In this document: positions 17,388-26,074 of the stretch, piece after piece | Layout of the letters: each line of letters opens with the position of its first letter | How positions within the stretch are numbered: the stretch's first letter is position 1 | Origin: an uncultured Sediminibacterium sp. | GTDB taxonomy: Bacteria; Bacteroidota; Bacteroidia; Chitinophagales; Chitinophagaceae | Assembly (NCBI RefSeq): GCF_946481145.1 | Contig: NZ_CAMLMJ010000027.1 | Span: 1 to 54,098 of the forward strand | Length of the DNA stretch: 54,098 nucleotides | Direction of reading: 5' to 3' | Program-made: the position numbers and the translations under genes | The notes under the pieces: model-generated | Told to the model about the DNA's origin: nothing | The model's input: only the letters and a program-made list of their open reading frames with translations | The model's database searches: none

Positions 17388-17395
17388 TAGCTTTG
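17388..17395 (+). promoter_or_regulatory. TAGCTTTG box 4 nt before ruvB
   Basis: A perfect TAnnTTTG match ends 4 nt before the ruvB ATG (17400). If it is the -7 element, transcription starts at or next to the start codon and the mRNA would be leaderless. The same spacing is seen at ubiE, ade, trmD and the di-haem peroxidase gene. Confidence 0.55.
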
Positions 17396-17399
17396 GCCC

Positions 17400-18434
17400 A
17401 TGTTAAACCCAAATCTTAACAGTGATTCTGGTAACCTCAGTGGTTCTGAAAAAGAATTTGAGAATGTCATTCGCCCGGCAGAAATCAATGATTTTTCAGG
17501 TCAGCCACAGTTAATTGAGAACCTTGTTATTTTTATCAAAGCTGCTAAGCTAAGGGGTGAAGCATTGGATCATATCCTCTTTCATGGTCCACCGGGCCTG
17601 GGTAAAACCACCTTAAGCAGAATTGTTGCCAATGAACTGGGGGTAAGTATTAAAGAAACATCGGGCCCGGTTATTGAAAAACCGGGTGACCTGGCAGGAC
17701 TATTAACCAACCTTCAACCCAATGACGTATTGTTTATTGATGAAATTCATCGTTTGAGTACGGTTGTAGAAGAATACTTATACGCTGCGATGGAAGATTT
17801 CAGGATCGATATTATGATTGATTCTGGTCCGAATGCTAGAAGTGTACAGATAAACCTGAATCCATTTACCCTTGTTGGTGCTACTACCAGAAGTGGATTA
17901 TTAACAGCCCCATTATTGTCAAGATTTGGTATTAAGTCGAGACTGGAATATTACCAAGCTGAGACACTACAAAAAATTATTGAACGTAGTGCTGCTATAT
18001 TAAACACCTCCATTCAATCAAATGCGGCATTTGAAATAGCCCGAAGAAGCAGGGGTACACCTCGTATTGCAAATGGCTTGTTGAGAAGGGTGCGCGATTT
18101 TGCTCAGGTTTTGAATGACGGTGAGATTGATTTAGGTATTACACAGCATGCCCTGAAAGCTTTGAATGTGGATGAGCATGGATTGGATGAAATGGACAAC
18201 AGGATTTTATTGGCCATCATTGATAAGTTTAAGGGAGGCCCTGTTGGGTTGACTACCATAGCAACTGCAGTAGGAGAGGAAGCTGGAACTTTGGAAGAAG
18301 TATATGAACCTTTTTTGATACAGGAAGGCTTTTTACAGCGAACACCAAGAGGGAGAGAAGTTACTGCTAAAGCTTATACCCATCTTAATCGTGCTTTTAA
18401 GCAAACGGGTAATCAATCAGATTTATTTGCTTAA
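17400..18434 (+). CDS. ruvB: Holliday junction branch migration helicase RuvB
   Basis: RuvB is the AAA+ motor that, with RuvA, drives branch migration and hands junctions to RuvC. The 344-residue protein has the Walker A motif GPPGLGKT at 63-70 and Walker [11 protein letters not shown] at 111-120. The sensor segment is [19 protein letters not shown], and the C-terminal winged helix contains [20 protein letters not shown]. Length and motifs are fully typical. It starts at an ATG 4 nt after a TAGCTTTG box. It is convergent with the response regulator gene and separated from it by a 22-bp perfect hairpin. Identification is secure. Confidence 0.97.
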   Translation: MLNPNLNSDSGNLSGSEKEFENVIRPAEINDFSGQPQLIENLVIFIKAAKLRGEALDHILFHGPPGLGKTTLSRIVANELGVSIKETSGPVIEKPGDLAGLLTNLQPNDVLFIDEIHRLSTVVEEYLYAAMEDFRIDIMIDSGPNARSVQINLNPFTLVGATTRSGLLTAPLLSRFGIKSRLEYYQAETLQKIIERSAAILNTSIQSNAAFEIARRSRGTPRIANGLLRRVRDFAQVLNDGEIDLGITQHALKALNVDEHGLDEMDNRILLAIIDKFKGGPVGLTTIATAVGEEAGTLEEVYEPFLIQEGFLQRTPRGREVTAKAYTHLNRAFKQTGNQSDLFA

Positions 18435-18439
18435 ATAAT

Positions 18440-18491
18440 TAAGCCACAGATTCACAGATTATGAACGATTAATCTGTGAATCTGTGGCTTA
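18440..18491. terminator. 22-bp perfect hairpin between ruvB and regulator gene
   Basis: The arms 18440-18461 and 18470-18491 are exact complements around an 8-nt loop. They carry the AATCTGTG octamer pair in the same sequence as the 16.56 kb hairpin. Lying between convergent stops, it probably terminates both transcripts. Confidence 0.8.
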
Positions 18492-18511
18492 ATAAATTAT
18501 TGTTAGTGGTA

Positions 18512-19210
18512 CTAAGGTGCTACCAATCTGAATCCATTCCCGTGAATATTCACGATTTCAATATTCGTATCGTCTTTCAGGTATTTGCGCAGCTTTGCGA
18601 TATACACATCCATACTTCTACCATTGAAATAAGTATCACTACCCCATATTTTTTTCAGCGCACGTTCGCGGGGCAATAAATCATTTTTATGTTCGGCAAG
18701 CATTTTCAATAACTCATTCTCTTTAGGAGAAAGAGTTTGCGTGCTATCGCCGGTTTTCAACTCACGTAACTTTGGATTAAAATGGTATTTACCCAGATCA
18801 AACTCAATATTTTCATTGGTTTTGTTTTCTTCTTCGTTACGCTTAAGGATAGCCCTGATTTTTAACAATAAAACTTCACTGTCAAAAGGTTTAGTGATAT
18901 AATCATCAGCGCCAAGTTTGTAGCCCTGGATAATATCTTCTTTCATGGTTTTAGCACTGAGGAAGAACAGAGGAATATCCGGATCTACATCACGAATTTC
19001 TTCAGCAAGGGTAAATCCATCCATATTGGGCATCATTACATCTAGGAGGCAGATATCATATTTCTCCCTTTGAAATGCAGCAAGCCCTAATCGTCCATCG
19101 CGTTCCAGTGTTACATCGTAATCGTTCAGTTCCAGATAGTTCTTTAATACCATACCCAGATTGGTATCGTCTTCGCACAAGAGTATCTTAAATTTTTTCT
19201 TGTCTTCCAT
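18512..19210 (-). CDS. OmpR/PhoB-family response regulator
   Basis: This is a 232-residue two-component regulator. The receiver domain (about 7-125) has the acidic pair CEDD at 12-15, the phospho-acceptor Asp57 in CLLDVMMPNMDG and the Lys of YITKPFD. The C-terminal winged-helix DNA-binding domain (about 135-230) contains LSPKENELLKMLAEHKN and SMDVYIAKLRKYL. It resembles the RprY-type regulators of Bacteroidota. No histidine kinase gene is adjacent, so the partner and target genes are unknown. TATCTTTA about 20 nt upstream of the ATG is a plausible -7 box. Family call is secure. Confidence 0.93.
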   Translation of the reverse strand: MEDKKKFKILLCEDDTNLGMVLKNYLELNDYDVTLERDGRLGLAAFQREKYDICLLDVMMPNMDGFTLAEEIRDVDPDIPLFFLSAKTMKEDIIQGYKLGADDYITKPFDSEVLLLKIRAILKRNEEENKTNENIEFDLGKYHFNPKLRELKTGDSTQTLSPKENELLKMLAEHKNDLLPRERALKKIWGSDTYFNGRSMDVYIAKLRKYLKDDTNIEIVNIHGNGFRLVAP

Positions 19211-19289
19211 GGTTCTAAAATTTATGTAAATAAAGATAATTCACTACTACTTAACATCCTATAGTCTGCAATCTTTTGTTAAAGGTGGG

Positions 19290-19446
19290 GTATTAGGTAC
19301 TGGGTACTAGGTATTAGGTACTAGGTGTTAGGTATTAGGGATTAGGTGCTGCTTGTGGTCGATGAGTACATTTATTAAACGTAACCTCTACGTATTCCTA
19401 GTACCCAGTACCTAGCACCTAACACCTAACGCCTAACCCCTACTCC
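19290..19446. repeat. inverted heptamer array pair, word GTACTAG/GTATTAG
   Basis: The left arm 19290-19352 is nine heptamers in phase (GTATTAG, GTACTGG, GTACTAG, GTATTAG, GTACTAG, GTGTTAG, GTATTAG, GGATTAG, GTGCTGC). The right arm 19398-19446 is seven (CTAGTAC, CCAGTAC, CTAGCAC, CTAACAC, CTAACGC, CTAACCC, CTACTCC). The right arm encodes the last residues and the stop of the peroxidase gene. The spacer of about 45 nt has no gene. Confidence 0.9.
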
Positions 19447-20379
19447 CAACCGCTTATCCGTTAAGGTCCTTAAAAATGCAACCAGGTCGGCTTTTTCTTG
19501 TTTGTTCAGACCTAAAGGGGCCCCCATGGTACTATCCATATTAATCGGATTCAATACAAAAGCTCCGGGGTTATTGTAATATTCTATTACTTCTTCAAGG
19601 GTTTGAAACATGCCATTATGCATATAAGGAGCAGTAAGTGCTATATTCCGCAGACCTGGAGTTTTGAATTTTCCAAGGTCTTCTTTTTTTCTGGTGATCA
19701 GGTATCTGCCCGAGTCTTTCAAAGCATATCCGTCGAATAATCCAATATTTTTAAACTGGTCATCGGTAAAATCTGGCCCTCTATGGCAATCGAAACATTT
19801 GGTTTTTTCACTGATGAATAATTTTCTTCCTCTTTCTTCCGAATCAGTAAATGCGATGATATCATCTATATAGGCATCGAATCTACTGCTGTCTGTTTCC
19901 AGCGTTTTCTCAAAAGCTGCGAAAGCGGCACCCAGGTTATATTTATTGGGGGTTGTTTTGAAGATACGCAGAAACAGTTTTTTATACTCGGCATTTGTAT
20001 TTAATCGCTTTACCGCTTCGTCAATCGATAATCCCATTTCATCAGGATGTGCAATAGGCATCAGTGCCTGTTCTTCCAGTGATTTGGCACGACCATCCCA
20101 GAAAAAATAGGGGCGGTTTTTCATGTTCAAAACAGAAGGTGTATTTCGAAGGGTTGATCTTCCTTCAATTCCTATGCTGAAAGCCAAAGTATCAGCAAAG
20201 CCAAATTCAGGCAGGTGACAACTTGCACAACTTATACTATTGTCTTTTGAGAGAATTTTGTCGTTAAAGAGTTTTTTACCCAGTGCAGCTTTTGTATTAA
20301 CAGTCGGCGGTGAAGTATAGGCAGCTAGGATGATTCCTGAAAACATTATAACCAGAATGGCTGCAATAGTCTGCTTCAT
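19426..20379 (-). CDS. di-haem cytochrome c peroxidase family protein
   Basis: This exported protein of about 317 residues has a signal peptide (hydrophobic residues 5-20). It has two c-type haem sites, CASCH at 51-55 and CFDCH at 195-199. The family segments NTPSVLNM, FFWDGRAKSLEEQALMPI and TPGLRNIALTAPYMHNG are present. It belongs to the CcpA/MauG group; reduction of hydrogen peroxide in the periplasm is the likely role, though MauG-like oxidation cannot be excluded. The ATG at 20379 is preceded by a perfect TATTTTTG box with a 4-nt gap. The last residues (Gly-Val-Gly-Val-Arg-Arg) and the stop lie in a heptamer repeat, so the tail is repeat-derived. Confidence 0.92.
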   Translation of the reverse strand: MKQTIAAILVIMFSGIILAAYTSPPTVNTKAALGKKLFNDKILSKDNSISCASCHLPEFGFADTLAFSIGIEGRSTLRNTPSVLNMKNRPYFFWDGRAKSLEEQALMPIAHPDEMGLSIDEAVKRLNTNAEYKKLFLRIFKTTPNKYNLGAAFAAFEKTLETDSSRFDAYIDDIIAFTDSEERGRKLFISEKTKCFDCHRGPDFTDDQFKNIGLFDGYALKDSGRYLITRKKEDLGKFKTPGLRNIALTAPYMHNGMFQTLEEVIEYYNNPGAFVLNPINMDSTMGAPLGLNKQEKADLVAFLRTLTDKRLGVGVRR

Positions 20380-20458
20380 GTTACAAAAATACTGAATCAC
20401 CCGATTTTCATTTTCTGTTTTATTTTTACGGATTCAAATAAGGATAAACAGCTGTATT

Positions 20459-20830
20459 ATGTTACTTACATCAGACAATAAATTCAAAAAACTCATTGTA
20501 ATTGGCGACAGGGTACTGGTACGACCATCCAAACCTGATGAACAAACAGCGAGCGGTTTGTACCTGCCACCCGGTGTTCAGGAGAAAGAGAAAGTACAAC
20601 AGGGGTATATCATTAAAACAGGTCCTGGGTACGCTATTCCAATGCCCGTTGATGAAGAACCCTGGAAAACAGATGAGGAACAGGTAAAATATGTGCCCTT
20701 ACAGGCAAAGGAAGGAGATTTAGCAATATTTCTGGTCAGCGGTGCTACGGAAGTGATGTATGAACAGGAGAAATATTTTATCGTGCCACAGAGTGCGATA
20801 TTGTTGTTGGAGAGAGAAGAGGAGCTTTGA
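20459..20830 (+). CDS. GroES-like co-chaperone family protein
   Basis: The 123-residue protein has a GroES (Cpn10) fold signature: IVIGDRVLVRPSKPDEQTASG and LYLPPG near the mobile loop, then VQQGYIIKTGPG and a closing beta strand with AILLLEREEEL. It is longer than canonical GroES and has an insertion (VDEEPWKTDEEQVKYVP). It is therefore probably the divergent second GroES-like protein common in Bacteroidota; groL is not adjacent. Whether it caps GroEL is unknown. It is divergent from the peroxidase gene. The stop is followed 1 nt later by an AGCTGTT heptamer array. Confidence 0.85.
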   Translation: MLLTSDNKFKKLIVIGDRVLVRPSKPDEQTASGLYLPPGVQEKEKVQQGYIIKTGPGYAIPMPVDEEPWKTDEEQVKYVPLQAKEGDLAIFLVSGATEVMYEQEKYFIVPQSAILLLEREEEL

Positions 20831-20831
20831 G

Positions 20832-21181
20832 CTGTTAGCCATTAGCCTTTAGCTATTAATGCGAATCAAGGGTTGAAATTTCATAGGAGCGGGCAATAGA
20901 ACACAGATTTATCATGATAGATTATGATAAATCCGCGTTCTATCTAAGCAGCCAAATAAGATTAGGAGTTATTATTTTATAGGAGCCTGCTTTAATGACT
21001 TCAAAATATCACTCTATCGATGATTTTCTCATAATTGGCAGATTTCAACCCTTGATTCGCATTATTAGCTAACAGCAGGTGTTGATGTGAATTAATATTC
21101 TATCAGACTTTTATTGGTATAATTTTAAATCAATAAATTTCCAAGAAGCTAAAGGCTAATAGCTAACAGCTAAAAGCCAAT
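20832..21181. repeat. composite element: AGCTAAA heptamers, 21-bp inner stem and ATCATGAT core
   Basis: Left heptamers AGCTGTT, AGCCATT, AGCCTTT, AGCTATT (20832-20859) are mirrored by AGCTAAA, GGCTAAT, AGCTAAC, AGCTAAA, AGCCAAT (21147-21181). Inside, ATGCGAATCAAGGGTTGAAAT (about 20861-20881) has a perfect inverted partner at about 21042-21062. In the middle, near 20900-20940, is a copy of the GATTTATCATGAT core. It fills the whole 400-nt gap between the GroES-like and HerA-like genes; no gene is seen in it. Confidence 0.85.
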
Positions 21182-21235
21182 TTTCCTTATCTTCCAAAAT
21201 CAACATCCCATAAATCATACCATCAAAAAATCATT

Positions 21236-22783
21236 ATGTCAGATCAGCAGGTATTTGTAGACGCAATTAACGCGGGATATGGTTTTAAAGGCGAACAGGT
21301 AAAAATAGGTGTGGCCATGTTAAATGGTGAAGTAGTGCCTGGTGCTGATATAAAGCTGCCACTTAAAACCATGAATCGACATGGTTTGATTGCCGGTGCA
21401 ACCGGAACAGGGAAAACAAAAACTTTGCAACTTTTGAGCGAGGCCCTGAGCGATAATAGCGTACCTGTGTTATTGATGGATATTAAAGGTGATTTGAGTG
21501 GTATCGCTGCTGCAGGACAAGCAAACGAAAAACTAACGGCTCGAAGTGAAAAACTGGGCGTTCCTTTTGTGCCTACTTCATTTCCTGTTGAACTGCTCAC
21601 TTTAAGTAATGAAAAGGGAGTTCGGTTAAGGGCTACTGTAAGTGAGTTTGGTCCGGTTTTATTAAGTAAGATTCTTGGTTTGAATGATACACAGGGAGGT
21701 TTGGTAGCTATGATTTTTAAATATTGTGACGACCATAAAATGCCCTTGCTAAACCTGAAAGATTTCATCAAAATACTTCAATACATAGGTAATGAAGGCA
21801 AGGCTGAAATAGAGAAGGAATATGGTAAAATTTCAACAACTTCAACAGGTACCATATTGCGGAAAATTATTGAACTTCAGCAACAAGGTGCAGATATTTT
21901 CTTTGGAGAAAAAAGTTTTGAAACCGATGACCTCATGCGAATCAGCGATGATGGCAGGGGAATGATTAACGTTTTGCGTGTAACTGATATGCAAGACAGG
22001 CCAAAACTGTTTTCCACTTTTATGTTGCAACTACTGGCTGAATTATATGCCAGTTGCCCGGAAGAAGGAGACCTCGACAAACCTAAACTGGTTATTTTCA
22101 TTGACGAAGCACACTTGGTTTTCAATGAAGCTTCCGATGCCTTATTACAGCAGATTGAAACAGTGATTAAACTAATTCGCTCTAAAGGAGTGGGTATTTT
22201 TTTCTGCACCCAGAATCCTCAGGATATTCCTGCCTCTATACTAAGTCAATTGGGTATGAAAATCCAACATGCATTGCGAGCTTTTACTGCTGCGGATAGA
22301 AAAACAATCAAGCAGGCGGCAGAGAATTTTCCAGAAACCGCTTTTTATAAAACAGATGAGCTGTTAACACAAATGGGAATCGGGGAGGCGCTGGTAACCC
22401 TTTTAAATGAAAAAGGAATACCTACACCACTGGCACATGTTATGCTATGTGCACCTCGTAGTAGAATGGATATTTTAACGGAACAGGAAATCAACCAATT
22501 AACGAGTTCCAGTAAACTGGTGGCAAAATACAGTCAGGAAATCGACAGTCATAGCGCCTATGAAATATTAACCGACAAACTGGAAGAAGCTGCAGCAAGG
22601 AGTCAGGAAGTTGAAACGATGACGGAAAAAACAACAGGTAGAAAAAAACAGGATGACAGTTTTTTTGATAACCCTGTGGTTAAGCAGGTTGGAAGAACAG
22701 CAGCAAGCATAATCACCAGAAGTCTATTAGGCGCATTGGGATTAGGAGGGCGCTCCAGTTCAAAGACCAGAAGAAGGAGTTAA
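21236..22783 (+). CDS. HerA-like/DUF853 P-loop ATPase
   Basis: This 515-residue protein belongs to the DUF853 (YjgR-like) branch of HerA/FtsK-type ATPases. Walker A is GATGTGKT at residues 54-61, preceded by LKTMNRHGLIAG. Walker B is KLVIFIDEAHLVF. Sensor motifs follow in SKGVGIFFCTQNPQDIPASIL and QLGMKIQHALRAFTA. The C-terminus is basic and Ser/Arg-rich. Relatives are hexameric DNA translocases or uncharacterised ATPases; the precise function is unknown. The last 24 nt overlap the 3' end of convergent recQ, so the two transcripts overlap. Family confidence is high. Confidence 0.9.
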   Translation: MSDQQVFVDAINAGYGFKGEQVKIGVAMLNGEVVPGADIKLPLKTMNRHGLIAGATGTGKTKTLQLLSEALSDNSVPVLLMDIKGDLSGIAAAGQANEKLTARSEKLGVPFVPTSFPVELLTLSNEKGVRLRATVSEFGPVLLSKILGLNDTQGGLVAMIFKYCDDHKMPLLNLKDFIKILQYIGNEGKAEIEKEYGKISTTSTGTILRKIIELQQQGADIFFGEKSFETDDLMRISDDGRGMINVLRVTDMQDRPKLFSTFMLQLLAELYASCPEEGDLDKPKLVIFIDEAHLVFNEASDALLQQIETVIKLIRSKGVGIFFCTQNPQDIPASILSQLGMKIQHALRAFTAADRKTIKQAAENFPETAFYKTDELLTQMGIGEALVTLLNEKGIPTPLAHVMLCAPRSRMDILTEQEINQLTSSSKLVAKYSQEIDSHSAYEILTDKLEEAAARSQEVETMTEKTTGRKKQDDSFFDNPVVKQVGRTAASIITRSLLGALGLGGRSSSKTRRRS

Positions 22784-24679
22784 ATGAATATTTCCGGATT
22801 CGTTTATTGTTATTAGTCCTTCACTTTGTAGAAAGTCAAGCACTACCCACCATTTTTCGCCCGAAATGTTTTTCATTGATGCGAATAATTGATCAATGGT
22901 GCAGTCGCCTTTTCTTAATTGCTGTTGAATGTTTGTTTCAAGTAAACTGAATTCTTCAACGGAAAGATTTTTCTTCTTTTTAGCTAAACAGTTATCACAG
23001 ATACCACACTCGCGGATGGTTTTGTCACCGAAATAAATGCCGATAAACTGGCTGCGACAAGCTTCATTATCTCTCAGGTACCGGATCATGTCGTGTACTC
23101 GTTTTTTGAACTGTTCTTTTCTTTTAAAATATGCATCATGATCTATGTGAAGATACTTAGCTGGTGCCCGATTTAAAAGATAATGAATTTGAGGTGTTTC
23201 TTTTTGTGGTAAATAAGTAATTACACCGTATGCCATTAATTCGCGTAATTGTTTTTTTACTGTTTCAACGGGTAGCCTGGTTAGTTTTGCGAGTTGTGAT
23301 TCAAAAACAGAGACCTGGTTGTCGAAAATGCCTTCATACCCCCTGAGCAAACTTCTGATAGTAAGTTCCAGTGTCGGGTGAGCATTTTCAAAATTGTACA
23401 AAGCGTCTTTGTCAATGGTAAACTGAACTTGTGAGGGGAGGAAAATATTTTCTGCATAGCTGATATGTCCTTCCTGCTCCAGCACTTTCAGTGTGTTGAC
23501 GGTGGTGATCAGGTCGAATTTAAAGCGGTCTGCAAATTCCCTGATATCAAAATCATAATAAGCCCCTTCTCCTGAGCCTACGGGCAATTGAAAAAAATCG
23601 GCCAATGCCTGGTAAATGGATTGTATAATCGGAATAGCTGGGTAACGCTTTTCTGGTAATTGTTCTAGTTGGTAAAGGTCGTCTTGCTGGAATAATGATA
23701 CGGCAAATGCCCTATTTCCATCCCGACCAGCGCGACCTGCTTCCTGATAATAATTTTCAAGGCAGTCAGGAATATTAAAATGTATCACCGAACGAACGCC
23801 CGATTTATCGATTCCCATTCCAAATGCGTTGGTACAAACCATGATCCTTATTTCATTGTTGATCCATCTGGTTTGTTTAACTGTTCTTTCATCCTGTGAT
23901 AGACCGGCATGGTAAAAATCAGCGGATAAGCCATGCAACTGTAATAAGGAACTGACTTCTTTTGTAAGTTTTCTGCTATTACAATATACAATGCTGCTAC
24001 CCGCAACGTTATGGAGTATTTGTATCAGTTTATTGATTTTGCTTTCAACCGGAAAACAACTGTAAGACAAAGCAGGTCTTTCAAATGATTGCCGGAAGAG
24101 ATGGAAATCTTTGAATTGTAATTTCCGGATAATATCTTCCTGAACTATTTCAGTAGCAGAAGCGGTAAGGGCGATTACTGGTACATTACTCAGTTCTTTT
24201 CGTAGTTGGGCAATGCGAATATAAGGTGGTCTGAAATCATACCCCCATTGCGAAATACAATGCGCTTCATCTACCGCTATCAATGATATATCTAAAGCAG
24301 GTAAGTATTCCTGAAACAGGGTTGATTCTATTCTTTCCGGTGACAGATAAAGAAATTTAAAATCTCCACGAACTGCTTTTTGTAATGTGTTTTTTACTTC
24401 TGCATAACTCATGCCGCTATTTAGTGAGGCGGCAGGAATTCCTTTATCCAATAAATGTGTAACCTGGTCGCGCATGAGTGCGATAAGCGGACTAATTACT
24501 ATACACATACCATCCATCAACATGGCCGGTACCTGGAAGCAGATTGATTTTCCGCCACCGGTTGGTAAAAGCGCTAATGTGTCTTTCCCCTCCATCACAG
24601 ACTGAATAATATCTTCCTGCATTGGCCGGAAGCTATTGTGTCCCCAGTATTTTTTTAAAATGTCGATTGGAGTAATCAT
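22760..24679 (-). CDS. recQ: RecQ-family ATP-dependent DNA helicase
   Basis: RecQ helicases unwind DNA with 3'-5' polarity in recombination and replication-fork repair. The protein of about 639 residues shows the helicase core. Its motifs are LLPTGGGKSICFQVP (motif I), DEAHCISQWGYDFRP (motif II with the RecQ-specific aromatic loop), LTASATEIVQEDI (III) and IHFNIPDCLENYYQEAGRAGRDG (V-VI). The RQC zinc-binding cysteines lie in the CRSQFIG...CGICDNC segment. There is no clear HRDC domain, so it is a shorter Bacteroidota form. The ATG at 24679 is preferred over a TTG at 24700. Nine GTCAGAT-type heptamers lie directly upstream. Confidence 0.95.
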   Translation of the reverse strand: MITPIDILKKYWGHNSFRPMQEDIIQSVMEGKDTLALLPTGGGKSICFQVPAMLMDGMCIVISPLIALMRDQVTHLLDKGIPAASLNSGMSYAEVKNTLQKAVRGDFKFLYLSPERIESTLFQEYLPALDISLIAVDEAHCISQWGYDFRPPYIRIAQLRKELSNVPVIALTASATEIVQEDIIRKLQFKDFHLFRQSFERPALSYSCFPVESKINKLIQILHNVAGSSIVYCNSRKLTKEVSSLLQLHGLSADFYHAGLSQDERTVKQTRWINNEIRIMVCTNAFGMGIDKSGVRSVIHFNIPDCLENYYQEAGRAGRDGNRAFAVSLFQQDDLYQLEQLPEKRYPAIPIIQSIYQALADFFQLPVGSGEGAYYDFDIREFADRFKFDLITTVNTLKVLEQEGHISYAENIFLPSQVQFTIDKDALYNFENAHPTLELTIRSLLRGYEGIFDNQVSVFESQLAKLTRLPVETVKKQLRELMAYGVITYLPQKETPQIHYLLNRAPAKYLHIDHDAYFKRKEQFKKRVHDMIRYLRDNEACRSQFIGIYFGDKTIRECGICDNCLAKKKKNLSVEEFSLLETNIQQQLRKGDCTIDQLFASMKNISGEKWWVVLDFLQSEGLITINESGNIHLTPSSGL

Positions 24680-24714
24680 GGAAAAGAATGAAGTGTTCAA
24701 AAATACGGGGAAAT

Positions 24715-24777
24715 ATCAGATGTCAGATGGCAGATGGCAGATGGCTGATGGCTGATGTCTGATGTCTGATGTCTGAT
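24715..24777. repeat. nine-heptamer array, CAGAT to CTGAT
   Basis: In exact phase: ATCAGAT, GTCAGAT, GGCAGAT, GGCAGAT, GGCTGAT, GGCTGAT, GTCTGAT, GTCTGAT, GTCTGAT. The first four carry CAGAT and the last five CTGAT, and the changes are ordered along the array. Unlike most loci, no inverted arm is adjacent. It lies just upstream of recQ. Confidence 0.92.
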
Positions 24778-24788
24778 TTGAAGGGATT

Positions 24789-24947
24789 GCCTCCGCCATT
24801 ATTGGTCGCCTCCGCCATTGTTGGTCGCCTGACCAACAATAGTTACACAGACAGGGTGTTCGCTTTATATGTGCACTTAATATTTATGGTGGCAGCAAAA
24901 TAAATCATAGCCATGGAAGTAGTTTGTAGTTGGTGAGGCGACCAACT
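24789..24947. repeat. 19-mer tandem and GGTCGCC/GGCGACC palindromes
   Basis: GCCTCCGCCATTATTGGTC and GCCTCCGCCATTGTTGGTC are tandem 19-mers at 24789-24826. ATTGTTGGTC-GCCT-GACCAACAAT (24817-24840) is a perfect hairpin. AGTTGGT-GAGGCG-ACCAACT lies at 24928-24947. A further copy, with GGCGACCAACAAC, is at 26075-26098, beyond the two orphan genes. The rest of the 24.7-25.0 kb gap shows nothing I recognise. Confidence 0.8.
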
Positions 24948-25008
24948 GCGGTAGTAGATTTTGCCTGTTGTTAGAAATTAATCTGATTTAACCGTATATT
25001 AGTATATC

Positions 25009-25320
25009 ATGTTAAAATATCGACTATTCTTTTTTGGAGGGTTGTTATTACTAATTTTGATATTAGCTGATGTTGCGTGGTGGATTGCTAATTTTACAGA
25101 AACAATATCCTACGAAGAGAATACAAAAAAATACCTCAGTCGCTTTCCGGCTTTTTTACAAAACGCAAGACTTACCACCGTTATTGAAATAGGTATACTA
25201 TCTATAGCGCTTGTTGGATTTTGGAAGTCTAAGCGGGCAAATTACTTAAGAAAAGTAGCTGTACTATTATTTGCTTTAACCTCAGTTGTATTATTTTGGT
25301 TATTATTTACCCTTATGTGA
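25009..25320 (+). CDS. hypothetical small membrane protein
   Basis: I do not recognise this 103-residue protein. It has three hydrophobic helices (about residues 5-26, 54-72 and 82-102) separated by charged loops, so it is an inner-membrane protein. AT content is slightly higher than that of its neighbours. Together with the next gene it forms a two-gene islet bounded by GGTCGCC/GGCGACC repeats, which suggests acquisition as a unit. No promoter is clear. It is probably a real gene because of the clean frame and membrane pattern, but it has no assignable role. Confidence 0.6.
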   Translation: MLKYRLFFFGGLLLLILILADVAWWIANFTETISYEENTKKYLSRFPAFLQNARLTTVIEIGILSIALVGFWKSKRANYLRKVAVLLFALTSVVLFWLLFTLM

Positions 25321-25412
25321 AATATATTTTCTTATTTATTCTAACACATCAATAAATAAATTTGCCAAGCTCCTATTTCAATATTATTAATTGCAAGAAT
25401 AAACAAATTGCA

Positions 25413-26051
25413 ATGAGGTATCTGATATGTCTTTATTGTTTGAGTTTTGTTTTAAGTGGGTATTCACAGGAAAAGCGGCAGAGAACTTATGTAAATGCGG
25501 CGGCTGGTTTTTTCAGGGTATCTACAAATAGTGATAATATTTCTAGTACTCCATTTATGCTGGATTTCAAAATAGGGGGTTTTCTGGGGGATAATGATGT
25601 TATTGGTTTACAAATCTCTACAAGTACACAAAGTATTCCGACAAAGGGAACTACAAGATCCGTTTATATTGCTGATTTTGGATTGCCAGAAACATACGGT
25701 AGACTGACACATAAGTATACTGCAGTTGGTATGTTTTATGATCATTTTTTTTCGATTGGTAAAAAGATCGACATCTTTCCTTCAGCTTATTTACAATACC
25801 TGGAGTACAGGGCAGAAGACAAAGGCAATATTGTTGTAGTAACTGATTCATCCAGAACTTATTTAAATAAAATTGAGAACAGTTTTAAAGGTAGGGTAGG
25901 CATAAATTTAAATTTGCAATACGCTTTAAATCAATCAACTTCTGTAACGCTCCGTTTTGTTCAGTTTGATTGTAAACTATGGGATCATACAAAACAGAAT
26001 CTTTCTTTGGAAATGCCTTTATTAGTGGGTGTTAGGTGGATTCTGCGGTAG
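25413..26051 (+). CDS. hypothetical exported protein, possible outer-membrane beta barrel
   Basis: I do not recognise this protein of about 212 residues. From the ATG at 25413 it has a signal peptide (RYLICLYCLSFVLSGYSQ). The mature part is rich in alternating beta strands, for example TYVNAAAGFFRV, FMLDFKIGGFLGDNDVIGLQI, GRVGINLNLQYALNQSTSVTLRF and a C-terminal strand ending LVGVRWILR. This pattern fits a small outer-membrane barrel of the kind common in Bacteroidota. A TTG at 25362 would add 17 codons and is less likely. It lies about 90 nt after the small membrane protein within the same repeat-bounded islet. Confidence 0.65.
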   Translation: MRYLICLYCLSFVLSGYSQEKRQRTYVNAAAGFFRVSTNSDNISSTPFMLDFKIGGFLGDNDVIGLQISTSTQSIPTKGTTRSVYIADFGLPETYGRLTHKYTAVGMFYDHFFSIGKKIDIFPSAYLQYLEYRAEDKGNIVVVTDSSRTYLNKIENSFKGRVGINLNLQYALNQSTSVTLRFVQFDCKLWDHTKQNLSLEMPLLVGVRWILR

Positions 26052-26074
26052 AATAGTTGAGCATTAACTCCCGC

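Noticed and set aside
20832..21181. Composite repeat as an IS element or MITE with a target-site duplication
   Set aside because: There is no transposase and I could not identify a matching direct duplication at the ends; the layered, word-based arms differ from ordinary terminal inverted repeats.
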